From: Cytophagales bacterium
Lineage (GTDB): Bacteria; Bacteroidota; Bacteroidia; Cytophagales; Cyclobacteriaceae
Assembly (NCBI GenBank): GCA_022360875.1
Contig: JAKSBZ010000145.1
Location: 1 to 33,448 of the forward strand
Direction: 5' to 3'
DNA: 33,448 nucleotides
Shown: positions 26,001-33,155 of the stretch, piece by piece
How positions within the stretch are numbered: position 1 is the stretch's first letter
Layout: the number at the start of each line of letters is the position of its first letter
Translations under genes and position numbers: made by a program
The notes under the pieces: model-generated
Seen by the model: only the letters and a program-made list of their open reading frames with translations
What the model was told of the DNA's origin: nothing
Database searches by the model: none

Positions 26001-28354
26001 CCAAATTGCTGCAGCGCGGTCCGGCTAAGTTTATCGAAGAGGGAATGGATTTGCCGATGGTAGTTGTCTCGCCTCAGGACTATATTTATTCAGGAAGATG
26101 GAGCCATAAGTTTGTCAAAGAGTTTATCGAGCATTTGTCTAGTGAAATGCGTATCGATAAGACTCGGATTTATCTGACGGGATACGACAAAGGTGCAATA
26201 GGCGCCGTTGAGTTTATGTTCAACAATTCGGATATAGTGGCCGCGGCTGCTCCGGTAGCATTGAACTGGATAATGCCTGACCATGATTGTGTGTTGAATG
26301 AAACTGCGCTGTGGTATTTCCATAATGCCGATGACAACATTTCCAGTTCATCGCGGATTTCCGATATGGTGGGGCATATGAACAATAGCTGTGAAAGAGA
26401 AGACACGGTGATGTTGACCCTGTTTCCTGACCAGTCTCATGATGCGTGGACGAAAGCCTATGACCCGAGTGCTCATGGAATGATGCTTTACAACTGGCTT
26501 CTTTCCCATTCAAGAGACCGGGTAAATAATCCGAACGAAGTGGGAGTAGGCTATTCGGCAAACGAGGTTGTTCCAGAGTACACCAATTCGTTCCAGTTCG
26601 GAACCAACCTGGGATATTATCCGCCGTGGAATGACAAACATGTTGCTTCAATGGCAATTGGAGATCCTGCCCGCGGAGTGGATGAAGGTCTTGGTGCAAC
26701 AAGCATCCGGCCAGCTCTTTACGAGAGTTTCCTTGAACGTTGGGGATACGACGGATGGCTGGATATATACAGACATTATGGTGACATCGGTGTGCAGGAT
26801 ATCACATTGTTTATCGGTTATCCTTCGGATGCGCACAGAGACACAAGCAGTTACTCGCCGTACGGTGAGCGCTCGAAAATGTTTGCCAATATGTATGAAC
26901 CGATATGGGACAACGGTGAAAACGGGACTCCTGTAAACGAGAACAACTATATGGCGAACTATGTGTATAAAGTCGCTCAGATGTACGGACAATATGTGAA
27001 GTTCTGGGAAATATGGAACGAGCCAGATTTCGATTATACAGGAAATGCCTGGAGATCGAAAGGAATGGCCGGAAACTGGTATGACAACGATCCGCAGCCG
27101 TATCAGCTGCACAACCTGAAAGCTCCGGTAGAGCATTACAACCGTGCGCTGCGCATTGCTTACGAGGTGATTAAGTCGATTGATTCTACCGATTATGTGT
27201 GTATTGGAGGAATCGGCTATGCAAGTTTCCTGGACGCAGTCCTGAGAAAAACCGACAACCCGGTTGACGGATCGGTGACGGAGGAATACCCGCTGTACGG
27301 CGGTGCATATTTTGACTGTCTCAGCTACCACAACTATCCGTTTTATGCTTTGAGCAAGTGGACGCCGAACGGTTTTGTTTATTCACGCTACTCCGATGCG
27401 GCGGTGGATGAAATATTCAAGTTCAAAGGAGTGATGGAAGGCATACTGGGAGACCATGGATATGACGGTATAAGGTATCCTAAGAAAGAGGTGATTATTA
27501 CCGAAACCAATATTCCTCGTTACAAAAAAGCCGGAAGCTCGCATATTGGCTCTGTGGAAGCGCAGAAAAACTATGTGATGAAAACCTACGTCCGTGCGCC
27601 TGCGGAGGATATTAGCGCGATTTATATCTACGGTGTGGCTGACGACACTTTGAATTCCGAGTCCAGCCAGTTCCAGACAATGGGCTTGGCGAATCACATC
27701 GAGAGGGGAACGCCTCTGGAGTTTACTCCGACTGAGATGGGCGTGGGCTTTAAGACCGTTTCGGATTTCCTTTTCGGGCTGAAACCCGATATGGACCGAA
27801 CGGCTCAGATGAATATTCCTGAAGGTGTTTACGGCTTAGCGTATAAGGATCAAGGCGACGAATTCATATATGTGATGTGGGCAAGAACTTCGGTGGACGA
27901 AAGTGAAGAGGCTCAGGCGAGCTACACCTTCCCTGCGAGCTTCAATGTCGGACAGCTTACGGTGTATGACTGGGAGTATTCTAGAACCGGTCAGGAGACC
28001 ACGCTGTCTTCTGGAACGGTCAGCTTGACGGGATCGCCTGTATTCCTGCGAATTCAGGAAGGCACGGCAACCCAGCAGACAGCTTCGCAGGATTTGGTTG
28101 AATTCACCATACATCCGAATCCGGTGGTCGATCAGCTGGAGGTAAGCGTTGCTTCGGGCTTAGGGCAGGATTTTGAAATTCAGATTATGGATCCGCTGAG
28201 AGTCAGAGTTCTCAAATCGGTTGCGCTTCGGGGCGTAAGCGCCGGAACGACAAAGAGCGTGTTGATTAACGTTAACCTGAGCACAGGAGTGTATTTTGTA
28301 AAGGTTATCGATCAAAAGGGACAGAGTTCCATGAAGCGTTTCTTTGTGAAATAG
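23078..28354 (+). CDS. giant secreted protein: three tandem alpha/beta-hydrolase modules, GH-A-like glycosidase and T9SS tail
   Basis: This 1758-residue protein has a signal peptide with a long charged start (hydrophobic part ~25-41). Module order: beta-sandwich (~45-145), hydrolase 1 (~150-375), Ig-like (~385-485), hydrolase 2 (~490-700), Ig-like (~705-805), beta-sandwich (~810-910), hydrolase 3 (~918-1145), (beta/alpha)8 glycosidase (~1165-1660), T9SS sorting domain (~1678-1758, IHPNPVVDQLEV). Hydrolase 1 has an intact triad: Ser268 (TGFSAGG), Asp316, His348 (GGHDAW). In hydrolase 2 the serine is Lys597 (TGSKSAA) and the histidine is Arg680; in hydrolase 3 the serine is Asp1037 (TGYDKGA) while His1121 remains. 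The glycosidase has clan GH-A marks: acid/base Glu1315 (EIWNEPD) and probable nucleophile Glu1476 (VIITETN), as in GH39/GH5-like enzymes. It is probably a surface or secreted polysaccharide-active enzyme; modules 2 and 3 may bind rather than cut (inference). Confidence 0.88.
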   Translation: MKHENSRTWQAQFPLPRSLGNYWQTGLLIAFLLLASQVAFTQHWEQDFPKIRNGATGIYADLKVKNEGKVYYVVYNSQPPSNSAADVKAAALSNGGGAIVRKGSVELSGSDLEKRIREKGLSSNADYWLQIAFESKAGELSPQISQKKMRLFVRQGEYSYQSDPSKGDGKERGYLLYFPEEYYENPEQDFPMLIVLHGQGESGIKQYWKLRRHGPAKLIEQDWEFPFIVATPQAYYTWWNVSVVNEFYDRMVQSHRVDNQRVYMTGFSAGGMGTTTYVICYPEKIAACVPIYAGAGPFDACKMRNVPTWVVYNNRDFLAGGTERFIDTLKACNPTAPVKVTAFDSGGHDAWSKTYNKSGGIDIYAWMMQFNSDNGNGSNEILASDIQSASVNPDELSVGESRELSLVVQLDNPLAEGQQLVADFSSLDGSAETQLTQVSGAQYRIQKIISALEAGAKTVTVKLETEGQQTDVFTVSVQVKLTAKRQQELVFYPTDGKARGYLAYLPSSYSTSAENKSSLLIYLGSQEERGHLDYGKLLGVGPAKHIEEGHDFPMAVFSVQNYQYSGGWTRSVIGEFVDFALQNYNIAPDQVFLTGSKSAAVNAFLYALENPNKIRGVVPISTNWYVSDHNCAMSDVGVWFFHNRNDPSSSSSSIQGSVDQMNKCEREQPAKITIYEGSGRDAWTEAYRPKTTGDIYSWIAEFGNNGGSTMPTVDQISFSPESLMEGMAYDFQISLQVTDPDEMLSKVSTDLSAVGGASEAVFTKQSQEGMYTLNAQLQVNSGMEGTKVLVIKGYAESGNEVLSGTKSIVVESDVQIQFQASASALPGAVQVSTASSAPGDMYYIVSEQDLGELTSEQVKEKAENEEGMVSGSMPLDQGSQSFLLKGILGNRMVYVYATLESGGQLVSNDMVLKAQLQIPYRQSRESFQSDPSDGDGKLHGYLLYKPVEYIMDDSNKFPLMIVLGDMGTRGNLDYSKLLQRGPAKFIEEGMDLPMVVVSPQDYIYSGRWSHKFVKEFIEHLSSEMRIDKTRIYLTGYDKGAIGAVEFMFNNSDIVAAAAPVALNWIMPDHDCVLNETALWYFHNADDNISSSSRISDMVGHMNNSCEREDTVMLTLFPDQSHDAWTKAYDPSAHGMMLYNWLLSHSRDRVNNPNEVGVGYSANEVVPEYTNSFQFGTNLGYYPPWNDKHVASMAIGDPARGVDEGLGATSIRPALYESFLERWGYDGWLDIYRHYGDIGVQDITLFIGYPSDAHRDTSSYSPYGERSKMFANMYEPIWDNGENGTPVNENNYMANYVYKVAQMYGQYVKFWEIWNEPDFDYTGNAWRSKGMAGNWYDNDPQPYQLHNLKAPVEHYNRALRIAYEVIKSIDSTDYVCIGGIGYASFLDAVLRKTDNPVDGSVTEEYPLYGGAYFDCLSYHNYPFYALSKWTPNGFVYSRYSDAAVDEIFKFKGVMEGILGDHGYDGIRYPKKEVIITETNIPRYKKAGSSHIGSVEAQKNYVMKTYVRAPAEDISAIYIYGVADDTLNSESSQFQTMGLANHIERGTPLEFTPTEMGVGFKTVSDFLFGLKPDMDRTAQMNIPEGVYGLAYKDQGDEFIYVMWARTSVDESEEAQASYTFPASFNVGQLTVYDWEYSRTGQETTLSSGTVSLTGSPVFLRIQEGTATQQTASQDLVEFTIHPNPVVDQLEVSVASGLGQDFEIQIMDPLRVRVLKSVALRGVSAGTTKSVLINVNLSTGVYFVKVIDQKGQSSMKRFFVK

Positions 28355-28386
28355 ACATCGTAGCACAGAGCTGAGTTATTAAAAAT

Positions 28387-28422
28387 TGAAAAGGGGGCAA
28401 TCGGTTGGGTTGCCTCTTTTTT
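28387..28422 (+). terminator. Rho-independent terminator after the second giant gene
   Basis: The stem GGGGCAA / TTGCCTC (one G-T pair), extended by A and T runs on both sides, with a loop of about nine bases and a run of six T. It starts about 30 bases after the stop codon and ends the polysaccharide/glycosidase region. Confidence 0.8.
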
Positions 28423-28510
28423 GCTGGCTGTCTCGTTTTATTGATTCTATTTGGGCAGCCTCTTCATAATCGTTCTTCCCGCAAACCGCCGCTTTTGGGG
28501 AAAATCAGAA

Positions 28511-28536
28511 AAGCCCCAAACGGGGCTTCAATATTT
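28511..28536. terminator. second hairpin, probable bidirectional terminator
   Basis: A perfect 7-bp stem (AAGCCCC, loop AAAC, GGGGCTT) has an AT-rich stretch on the plus side and, read on the minus strand, is followed by TTTTCTGATTTT. It lies downstream of the minus-strand hydrolase gene and probably ends that transcript. Confidence 0.7.
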
Positions 28537-28655
28537 TAATCAGAAAGTTTAGTTTAAGAATAGCAACCGATTGCATACCGCTTTCAGTTCAAATTGCACA
28601 GAGGTTGGAACGAACTGCAAACCTCGAACTTGCTGTTATTGAGGTTGTTATTTTT

Positions 28656-29537
28656 TTATGCATTGTTAACTGCTTCGCTTTTATTCATGATTAAAAATCT
28701 AATAATTTCATTCTCGAATCGATTTAAAAGCTCCTGGTTAAAAGGAATGTGTCCCATTTGGGGGATCAAAATCAATTCTGAATTCTCTATTGATTCAGCT
28801 GTTTGAACACCTCCATATTTATCAACTGCATAATCTTCTTCACCGTGCATAACCAACGCTGGAATTTTTACTTTTTTCAATTCTTCAGTTCGGTCTGTCA
28901 AGCTGTGCATAGATTTCACGTGAGTCGATCCAAGCGCCCCATCAATATCTTGTCGCTTATATAAATTTTTTGTGTATTCAATCGCCAGTTCTTTTTCAAA
29001 TTTGGCAGAGCCGTTCAGATATTCCCAAACTTTTAAGAATCCGTATAAATCCGTTTCTAAATTATTCTGTGGTTTGTTCGCTAAATAAATCTCCCAAGTT
29101 TTTTCTGGTGGAACAGGAACATCCGGTGAATTTGTTGATGAAGAAATCGACGTCAGGGAATTTATTCGGTTAGGATAATGAATCCCCAGCAATTGGACAA
29201 TGAATCCTCCCATAGAGTGCCCTATCACATGAGCTTTTTCAATGTTTAGTGAATCTAAAATTGTCAAAGCGTCATTTGCTAATTGCATAAAATCATAAGG
29301 ATTTTTATCCCAGTCTATTTTTGATGAGTAACCAAAATCCCGATGGTCGTATTTTATCACAAAGAATCCGTTTTCCACCAAAATTTCGCAAAGGTGGTCC
29401 GACCAAAATGAACTATTGGCTCCAGCTCCTGAAATAAATAGACAAGTTTCATTGCCAAGCTCTCCGTATGTCTCAACATACAATTCAAGGCCCTTTTCAA
29501 TTGAAATATATTTTTCCTCTCTCATCATTTTTTTCAT
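28656..29537 (-). CDS. alpha/beta-hydrolase fold protein
   Basis: This 293-residue cytoplasmic protein has a single alpha/beta-hydrolase domain without a signal peptide. Visible marks are the oxyanion region ISGAGANSSFW, YDHRDFGYSS, nucleophile Ser108 in GHSMGG, Asp235 in MHGEEDYAV and His263 in MGHIPF, in the right order and spacing for the family. The arrangement resembles aclacinomycin-methylesterase-like and haloperoxidase-like hydrolases; the substrate cannot be told. The gene is noticeably more AT-rich in codon use than the giant gene beside it and lies on the opposite strand, next to decayed sequences, which suggests a separate origin (inference). In-frame ATGs at residues 4 and 5 are alternative starts. 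The hairpin at 28511 probably terminates it. Confidence 0.9.
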   Translation of the reverse strand: MKKMMREEKYISIEKGLELYVETYGELGNETCLFISGAGANSSFWSDHLCEILVENGFFVIKYDHRDFGYSSKIDWDKNPYDFMQLANDALTILDSLNIEKAHVIGHSMGGFIVQLLGIHYPNRINSLTSISSSTNSPDVPVPPEKTWEIYLANKPQNNLETDLYGFLKVWEYLNGSAKFEKELAIEYTKNLYKRQDIDGALGSTHVKSMHSLTDRTEELKKVKIPALVMHGEEDYAVDKYGGVQTAESIENSELILIPQMGHIPFNQELLNRFENEIIRFLIMNKSEAVNNA

Positions 29538-30029
29538 TTTGATTATGAAGTGATTTCATCTTTTGAAATGGAGAAAATATTTTATTGAAAAACAAAAATG
29601 ATTGTGAATATTAACATCGCCGAAAATTAAACATCACAGCCCTTTGGTACAATATCATGTACTTCCGAAAGATACGATAGAAAATGAAATTACCCCTAAT
29701 TAGACTGTTGCAAAAAGACGATTTATTATTTTATATAATTATGGTGTTTTTACAAAATAATATAGTATTTTTTACTGCTCGTGTGTCCCATTTCCATTAG
29801 GGATGGGTCTTCGCTAAATCAACCATAAGTTCTAGAATATACTTCCCTTGCTTTTTTAGAATATCAACTAGCCTGGCAAGGCGGTTTTGTCCGGACTTAA
29901 ACTGACCTGACACTTTTTGCTTCACCTTTCCGGCGTGAGACCTTTGCATTGAAGACATTCTGGATTATATTAGGAAGAGCGATCTGAAATTTATCAAGTA
30001 TTTTCATTTATCGGTTTTAACATGCCTAT
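29538..30029. other. AT-rich, gene-poor stretch with a transposase scrap
   Basis: No intact gene is visible in these ~490 bases. The only coding trace is the minus-strand scrap at 29797-29958. The rest is strongly AT-rich, with poly-A and poly-T runs. Confidence 0.5.
29797..29958 (-). pseudogene. 3' remnant of a transposase, IS66-like tail
   Basis: A 53-codon minus-strand frame encodes a tail reading KVKQKVSGQFKSGQNRL and then LKKQGKYILELMVDL. The KxKxKVSGxFRS-type pattern followed by a helical segment with a KQG motif is what I remember from the C-terminus of IS66-like transposases. Upstream on the same strand the frame is interrupted by a stop, and no catalytic region or terminal inverted repeats are seen. 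It is a degraded remnant; the IS family is a memory-based guess. Confidence 0.4.
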
Positions 30030-30248
30030 GTGTTGAATCTCCAGATTCTTTGGACAATATGTTTCTATTTCAGTTTAACGCTTTGGGGCATTCTAAGTGC
30101 TAACCACTGGGGTCACGTAAACTTATTTTTGTTTATTGGAGGTTCGTTGTTTTTACTTAATATTGTTTGTCCTGCCCTTATTAGCCGTTTAGTCGACAAA
30201 GGTATTTTGAGAAAGTTCTATTTTTCTCCCATCAAATTTTTGAGATAA
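30030..30248 (+). CDS. possible small membrane protein
   Basis: A 72-residue frame starting at GTG encodes two hydrophobic segments (residues ~5-25 and ~31-52) and a basic tail (KGILRKFYFSPIKFLR). I do not recognise a family. It stands 44 bases before a broken PH-like gene on the same strand, so it may itself be the remains of a larger gene. The non-ATG start and the decayed surroundings keep confidence low. Confidence 0.3.
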   Translation: MLNLQILWTICFYFSLTLWGILSANHWGHVNLFLFIGGSLFLLNIVCPALISRLVDKGILRKFYFSPIKFLR

Positions 30249-30291
30249 TTCAATATAAGGGCTGTGCGCTAATTTTTATTTTAAAAAAAAC

Positions 30292-30673
30292 ATGAATGAT
30301 TCAATTTTATAAACGCAAGTTGCGAATTTTTACGGTTTCGAAAGTATCGATGCCTTAGGCAAGCACCACTATCATCCGATAACTATGAGAGGAAATGGTG
30401 AGCGGTTGCTTACTGAAAATGAGCTTAAATTCAATCAATGGATGACCAAAAAAGAATATCATATTCCTTTAGAGAAAATCACAAAGGTTGAGGTAAAAGC
30501 GAGCCACAATTTGAAATTTAAATTTCCCCTAAAAGTGCTTCGCATATATTTATAAAGAGAAAAATGAAACGAAAATATTCGGAGCTTCTCTTGGCGGTAA
30601 ACTGAGCCTTACAAAAGGCAGGAAGGACAAGGCTCCTTTGTGGAAAAAAGAAATCGAATCAATATTGAAATAG
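30292..30673 (+). pseudogene. broken small PH-like/GRAM-like domain gene (nonsense plus frameshift)
   Basis: The frame from ATG 30292 reads MNDSIL, meets TAA at 30310, then reads on as VANFYGFESIDALGKHHYHP, then RGNGERLLTENELKFNQW and IPLEKITKVEVKASHNLKF up to RIYL and a stop at 30553. Shifting by +1 at about 30550 continues sensibly as YKEKNETKIFGASLGGKL and on to WKKEIESILK, ending at TAG 30671. The pattern of a glycine-rich LLTxxELxFxxW strand, IPLxxIxxVE and a closing helix with WxxEI recalls bacterial PH-like domains. One nonsense change and one frameshift in about 125 codons make a pseudogene likely; sequencing error could explain at most one of them. Confidence 0.6.
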
Positions 30674-30896
30674 AATATTTTGAAGTAATGTTAAATCCTG
30701 ACTGTGAATAAATAAGGATTAATGCAGTCTAAAATTCATGACTGAGGTTGGTGTTATTGTTTCGGGCGTGAAATATGGCGTTCGATTGTCGCAAAAGACG
30801 GTTTTTGAGCGGTGTCACTCCTCTCTATCAATTACCCTTCGCTCGTTATGCATTCTTAATTAATCATTGATGATTCGCCATAAACAATTATAACAC

Positions 30897-31865
30897 GTGT
30901 TACTTGAAACGCAATTTTCAGAGGTGATTTCGATGATTCGATCGTCGAGACAGCAGGCCGTCGCACAGGTGAACAAGGCTTTGATTGATCTGTATTGGAA
31001 CGTGGGCGCGTATATTCACCGACAGGTGGAAGAGCAGGCTTGGGGAAAATCGGTCGTGAAGGAGCTGGCGGCTTTTATCCAGTCGAATGATCCTGAACTG
31101 AAAGGTTTTTCCGACAAAAACCTTTGGCGAATGAAGCAATTTTATGCCGAATACCAAGGTCAGCCAAAACTCTCATCACTGATGAGAGAAATTAGCTGGA
31201 CACACAATTTGGCGATTATGAGCCGCTGCAAAAGCCCTGAGGAGCGTGCGTTCTACATGAAGACTTGTCAGGAGGAAAGGTGGAGTGTGCGGGTGCTGGA
31301 CCGTCAGATCTCTTCCGGACTTTATGAACGCACACTGATCGGAAAAGCGAACAGCGCGCCGGCTATTCGGCAAGTGCATCAGAACATGCACCAGCTCAAG
31401 GACAGTTATGTTTTGGAATTTCTGAACCTTTCGGATACGCATTCCGAAAGCGATCTTCAAAAAGCCCTGATCGGGCAAATGAAGGACTTCATCTTGGAGT
31501 TGGGCAGTGATTTTCTGTTTATCCGCGAAGAATACAAAATACAAGTCGGGCAAAGCGACTTTTTCATCGACTTGCTTTTCTACCACCGCGGATTGCAGTG
31601 TCTGGTGGCTTTTGAACTGAAAGTGGACAAGTTCAAACCCGAGCATTTGGGGCAGCTCAATTTTTATTTGGAAGCCTTGGACAGGGACGTGCGCAAAGAG
31701 CACGAAAATCCGAGTATCGGCATTTTGCTGTGCAAGGACAAAGACCAGGAGGTTGTGGAATACGCCTTGAGCAGAAGCCTTTCGCCGACCATGGTGGCAG
31801 AATACCAGATGCAATTGCCCGATAAAGCGCTCTTGCAGCGAAAACTACACAACATTATTAATTAA
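30897..31865 (+). CDS. YhcG/DUF1016 family PDDEXK nuclease
   Basis: This 322-residue protein has the DUF1016 N-terminal domain (INKALIDLYWNVG-like helix, GKSVVKELAAF, FSDKNLWRMKQFYAEY, SWTHNLAIMSRCKSPEERAF) and a C-terminal PDDEXK nuclease core: Asp of QSDFFIDLLFYHRGLQCL, then FELKVDKFKPEHLGQLNFYLE with the ExK pair and the trailing Gln. The catalytic residues look intact. YhcG proteins are often found inside or beside type I restriction-modification loci, and an HsdR-like remnant follows directly here. The start is GTG 30897, since an in-frame TAA stands at 30891; ATG 30933 is an alternative, though it cuts the first helix. Flanks are decayed, so this may be the last intact gene of a lost defence island. 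Confidence 0.9.
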   Translation: MLLETQFSEVISMIRSSRQQAVAQVNKALIDLYWNVGAYIHRQVEEQAWGKSVVKELAAFIQSNDPELKGFSDKNLWRMKQFYAEYQGQPKLSSLMREISWTHNLAIMSRCKSPEERAFYMKTCQEERWSVRVLDRQISSGLYERTLIGKANSAPAIRQVHQNMHQLKDSYVLEFLNLSDTHSESDLQKALIGQMKDFILELGSDFLFIREEYKIQVGQSDFFIDLLFYHRGLQCLVAFELKVDKFKPEHLGQLNFYLEALDRDVRKEHENPSIGILLCKDKDQEVVEYALSRSLSPTMVAEYQMQLPDKALLQRKLHNIIN

Positions 31866-31871
31866 CAATTA

Positions 31872-32017
31872 AAAAAAGCGCAGAAGAAACTCAAGGCCTA
31901 TGTGGAAGGGCTCCAGCAGACCATCTACACCAATGCGGAGATTATTCTGGATCACTTCCGCAAGTGGTCAGTGCGAAGACGCTCAAAGGCAAGGCAAAAG
32001 GCATGGTTGTTACGTAG
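31872..32017 (+). pseudogene. remnant of a type I restriction HsdR-like helicase subunit
   Basis: The frame from 31872 reads KKAQKKLKAYVEGLQQTIYT and then NAEIILDHFRKW to about 31970. The next frame, from 31967, continues VSAKTLKGKAKGMVVT and stops at 32017. The sequence (KAEIMVDHF ... KxKGKAKAMVVT) is characteristic of the helicase region of HsdR-like type I restriction subunits. There is a frameshift in the middle, and the coding signal is lost soon after. It begins 6 bases after the YhcG stop codon, with no intact HsdM or HsdS in the window. Confidence 0.6.
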
Positions 32018-32582
32018 AGTATTGTTTCCGCAAATCGCTGCCACAAGGCGCTCACAAGGCTTTTAGAGAAGAAATGAGCTGTGTTTGTGCAAGCTCTATG
32101 CAAAGGATGAGGCTTTTAAGCAGGCTTTTTTGGATACTATGAACTGAATGCCGGGGCTGAGGTGAGAAGTTCGGTTTGCATGAAAAAAAATTGTACTCTC
32201 GATTTACTGGAAGGCCAATTTTTAACTTCAGAATGAAAGTTTCTGCTCTAGCAGATTGAGGGAACTAAAAATCAAAAGGAAATGTATTATTCCTGCACGT
32301 CTCTGATGTCTCAGCAAAGATTTGTGCCGTTTTTATTAGAAACATTTTTCATGTTTGGAGAGAATCGGATCTGATTTAGACTTAATAGAATCCATATAAA
32401 ATAATGTGTATCCGAGATAAGCCAAAATGGTACACGTGTATTGTTTGCAGGTATATTCGCTCTGTAAATTCTTCTGCTATGGGCATATTTAGATAAAGCC
32501 TCTCCGCGTAAGATTTTTGCGATATCATTCTAAAAAATCCCGGAGGACAAAAAACGTTTCATCAACCTAAAAACCCTACGAC
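32018..32582. other. non-coding stretch before the injection-system genes
   Basis: About 560 bases with no convincing gene; short frames at its left side are scraps downstream of the HsdR remnant. The right half presumably holds the promoter of the operon that begins at 32583. A GGAGG-like string at about 32542 is too far from the start codon to be its ribosome site. Confidence 0.5.
32444..32472 (+). promoter_or_regulatory. candidate Bacteroidota-type promoter for the DUF4255 gene
   Basis: TTTG at 32444-32447 is followed after 17 bases by TAAATTCT, a partial match to the TAnnTTTG -7 element of Bacteroidota. It lies about 110 bases before the start codon. The match is imperfect, and AT-rich sequence gives such hits by chance. 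Confidence 0.25.
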
Positions 32583-33155
32583 ATGCTTGCCAAAGCGATA
32601 AGTGTTGTTGCTGGAGAGTTGAATGCATATTTGAAATTTCATCGCCAGTTTTTGGAAAACAGGGTAATATTATCGCCTATTGTTGAGCAGGACGGGAGAC
32701 TGGCTATTCGTGAGGAAAACAGAATTGTTTTTACTTTGACGGATCTTTCTGAGGAATCGTCTCTTAAAAATCACCGGTCCGGGAGAAAGGCCGGTGCTGA
32801 AAATAATCCGCCGGACCTGCACTTGAATGCACAAATTCTTGTTTCGGCATATTTTTCTTCCAGCAATTACTCCGAAGCGCTCGATTACCTTTCGGACACC
32901 ATTTCATTTTTTCACAGCAAACCCGTTTTTAACACAAGAAATACACCGGCTTTGCAAATACGGGGAATCGATAAATTGTCGATGGAGCTGATCCGCTTGG
33001 ATACAAATACCAAGAACAATCTTTGGAGCTCGATGGGAGTGAAATATCTCCCTTCTGCAATGTATAAGATGAAAATAGTCAGATTCCAAAGCCAAAAAGT
33101 CGGAGACAAGCTGCCTCAGCTTAGCGATGTGCCTACAGAAATACACAAGGAATGA
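32583..33155 (+). CDS. DUF4255 (Pvc16/Tap-like) protein of a contractile injection system
   Basis: This 190-residue protein shows the DUF4255 pattern from end to end: an N-terminal helix (AISVVAGELNAYLKFH), a strand with NRIVFTLTDLSEE, a disordered charged insert (KNHRSGRKAGAENN), then LHLNAQILVSAYFSSSNYSEALDYLSDTISFFHSKPVF, ALQIRGIDKLSMELIRLDTN, and the closing NLWSSMGVKYLPSAMYKMKIV. In phage-tail-like particles (Pvc16/Afp16 and the terminator/cap protein of T4-like tails) this family caps the sheath-tube end. It is usually an early gene of extracellular contractile injection system clusters, and in Bacteroidota it often precedes the sheath genes. The stop overlaps the next start (ATGA). ATG 32583 is the natural start. 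Confidence 0.9.
   Translation: MLAKAISVVAGELNAYLKFHRQFLENRVILSPIVEQDGRLAIREENRIVFTLTDLSEESSLKNHRSGRKAGAENNPPDLHLNAQILVSAYFSSSNYSEALDYLSDTISFFHSKPVFNTRNTPALQIRGIDKLSMELIRLDTNTKNNLWSSMGVKYLPSAMYKMKIVRFQSQKVGDKLPQLSDVPTEIHKE

Noticed and set aside
26648..27331. Long minus-strand open frame (227 codons) opposite the glycosidase module
   Set aside because: It is a shadow of the plus-strand gene: no signal, no family resemblance, and the plus strand has clear catalytic motifs throughout.
31176..31814. Minus-strand open frame of 212 codons opposite the YhcG gene
   Set aside because: The plus-strand frame has all DUF1016/PDDEXK motifs; the minus frame is a by-product of codon bias.
31900..32142. 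80-codon plus-strand frame after the YhcG gene
   Set aside because: It runs out of frame with the recognisable HsdR-like fragments and shows no family pattern.
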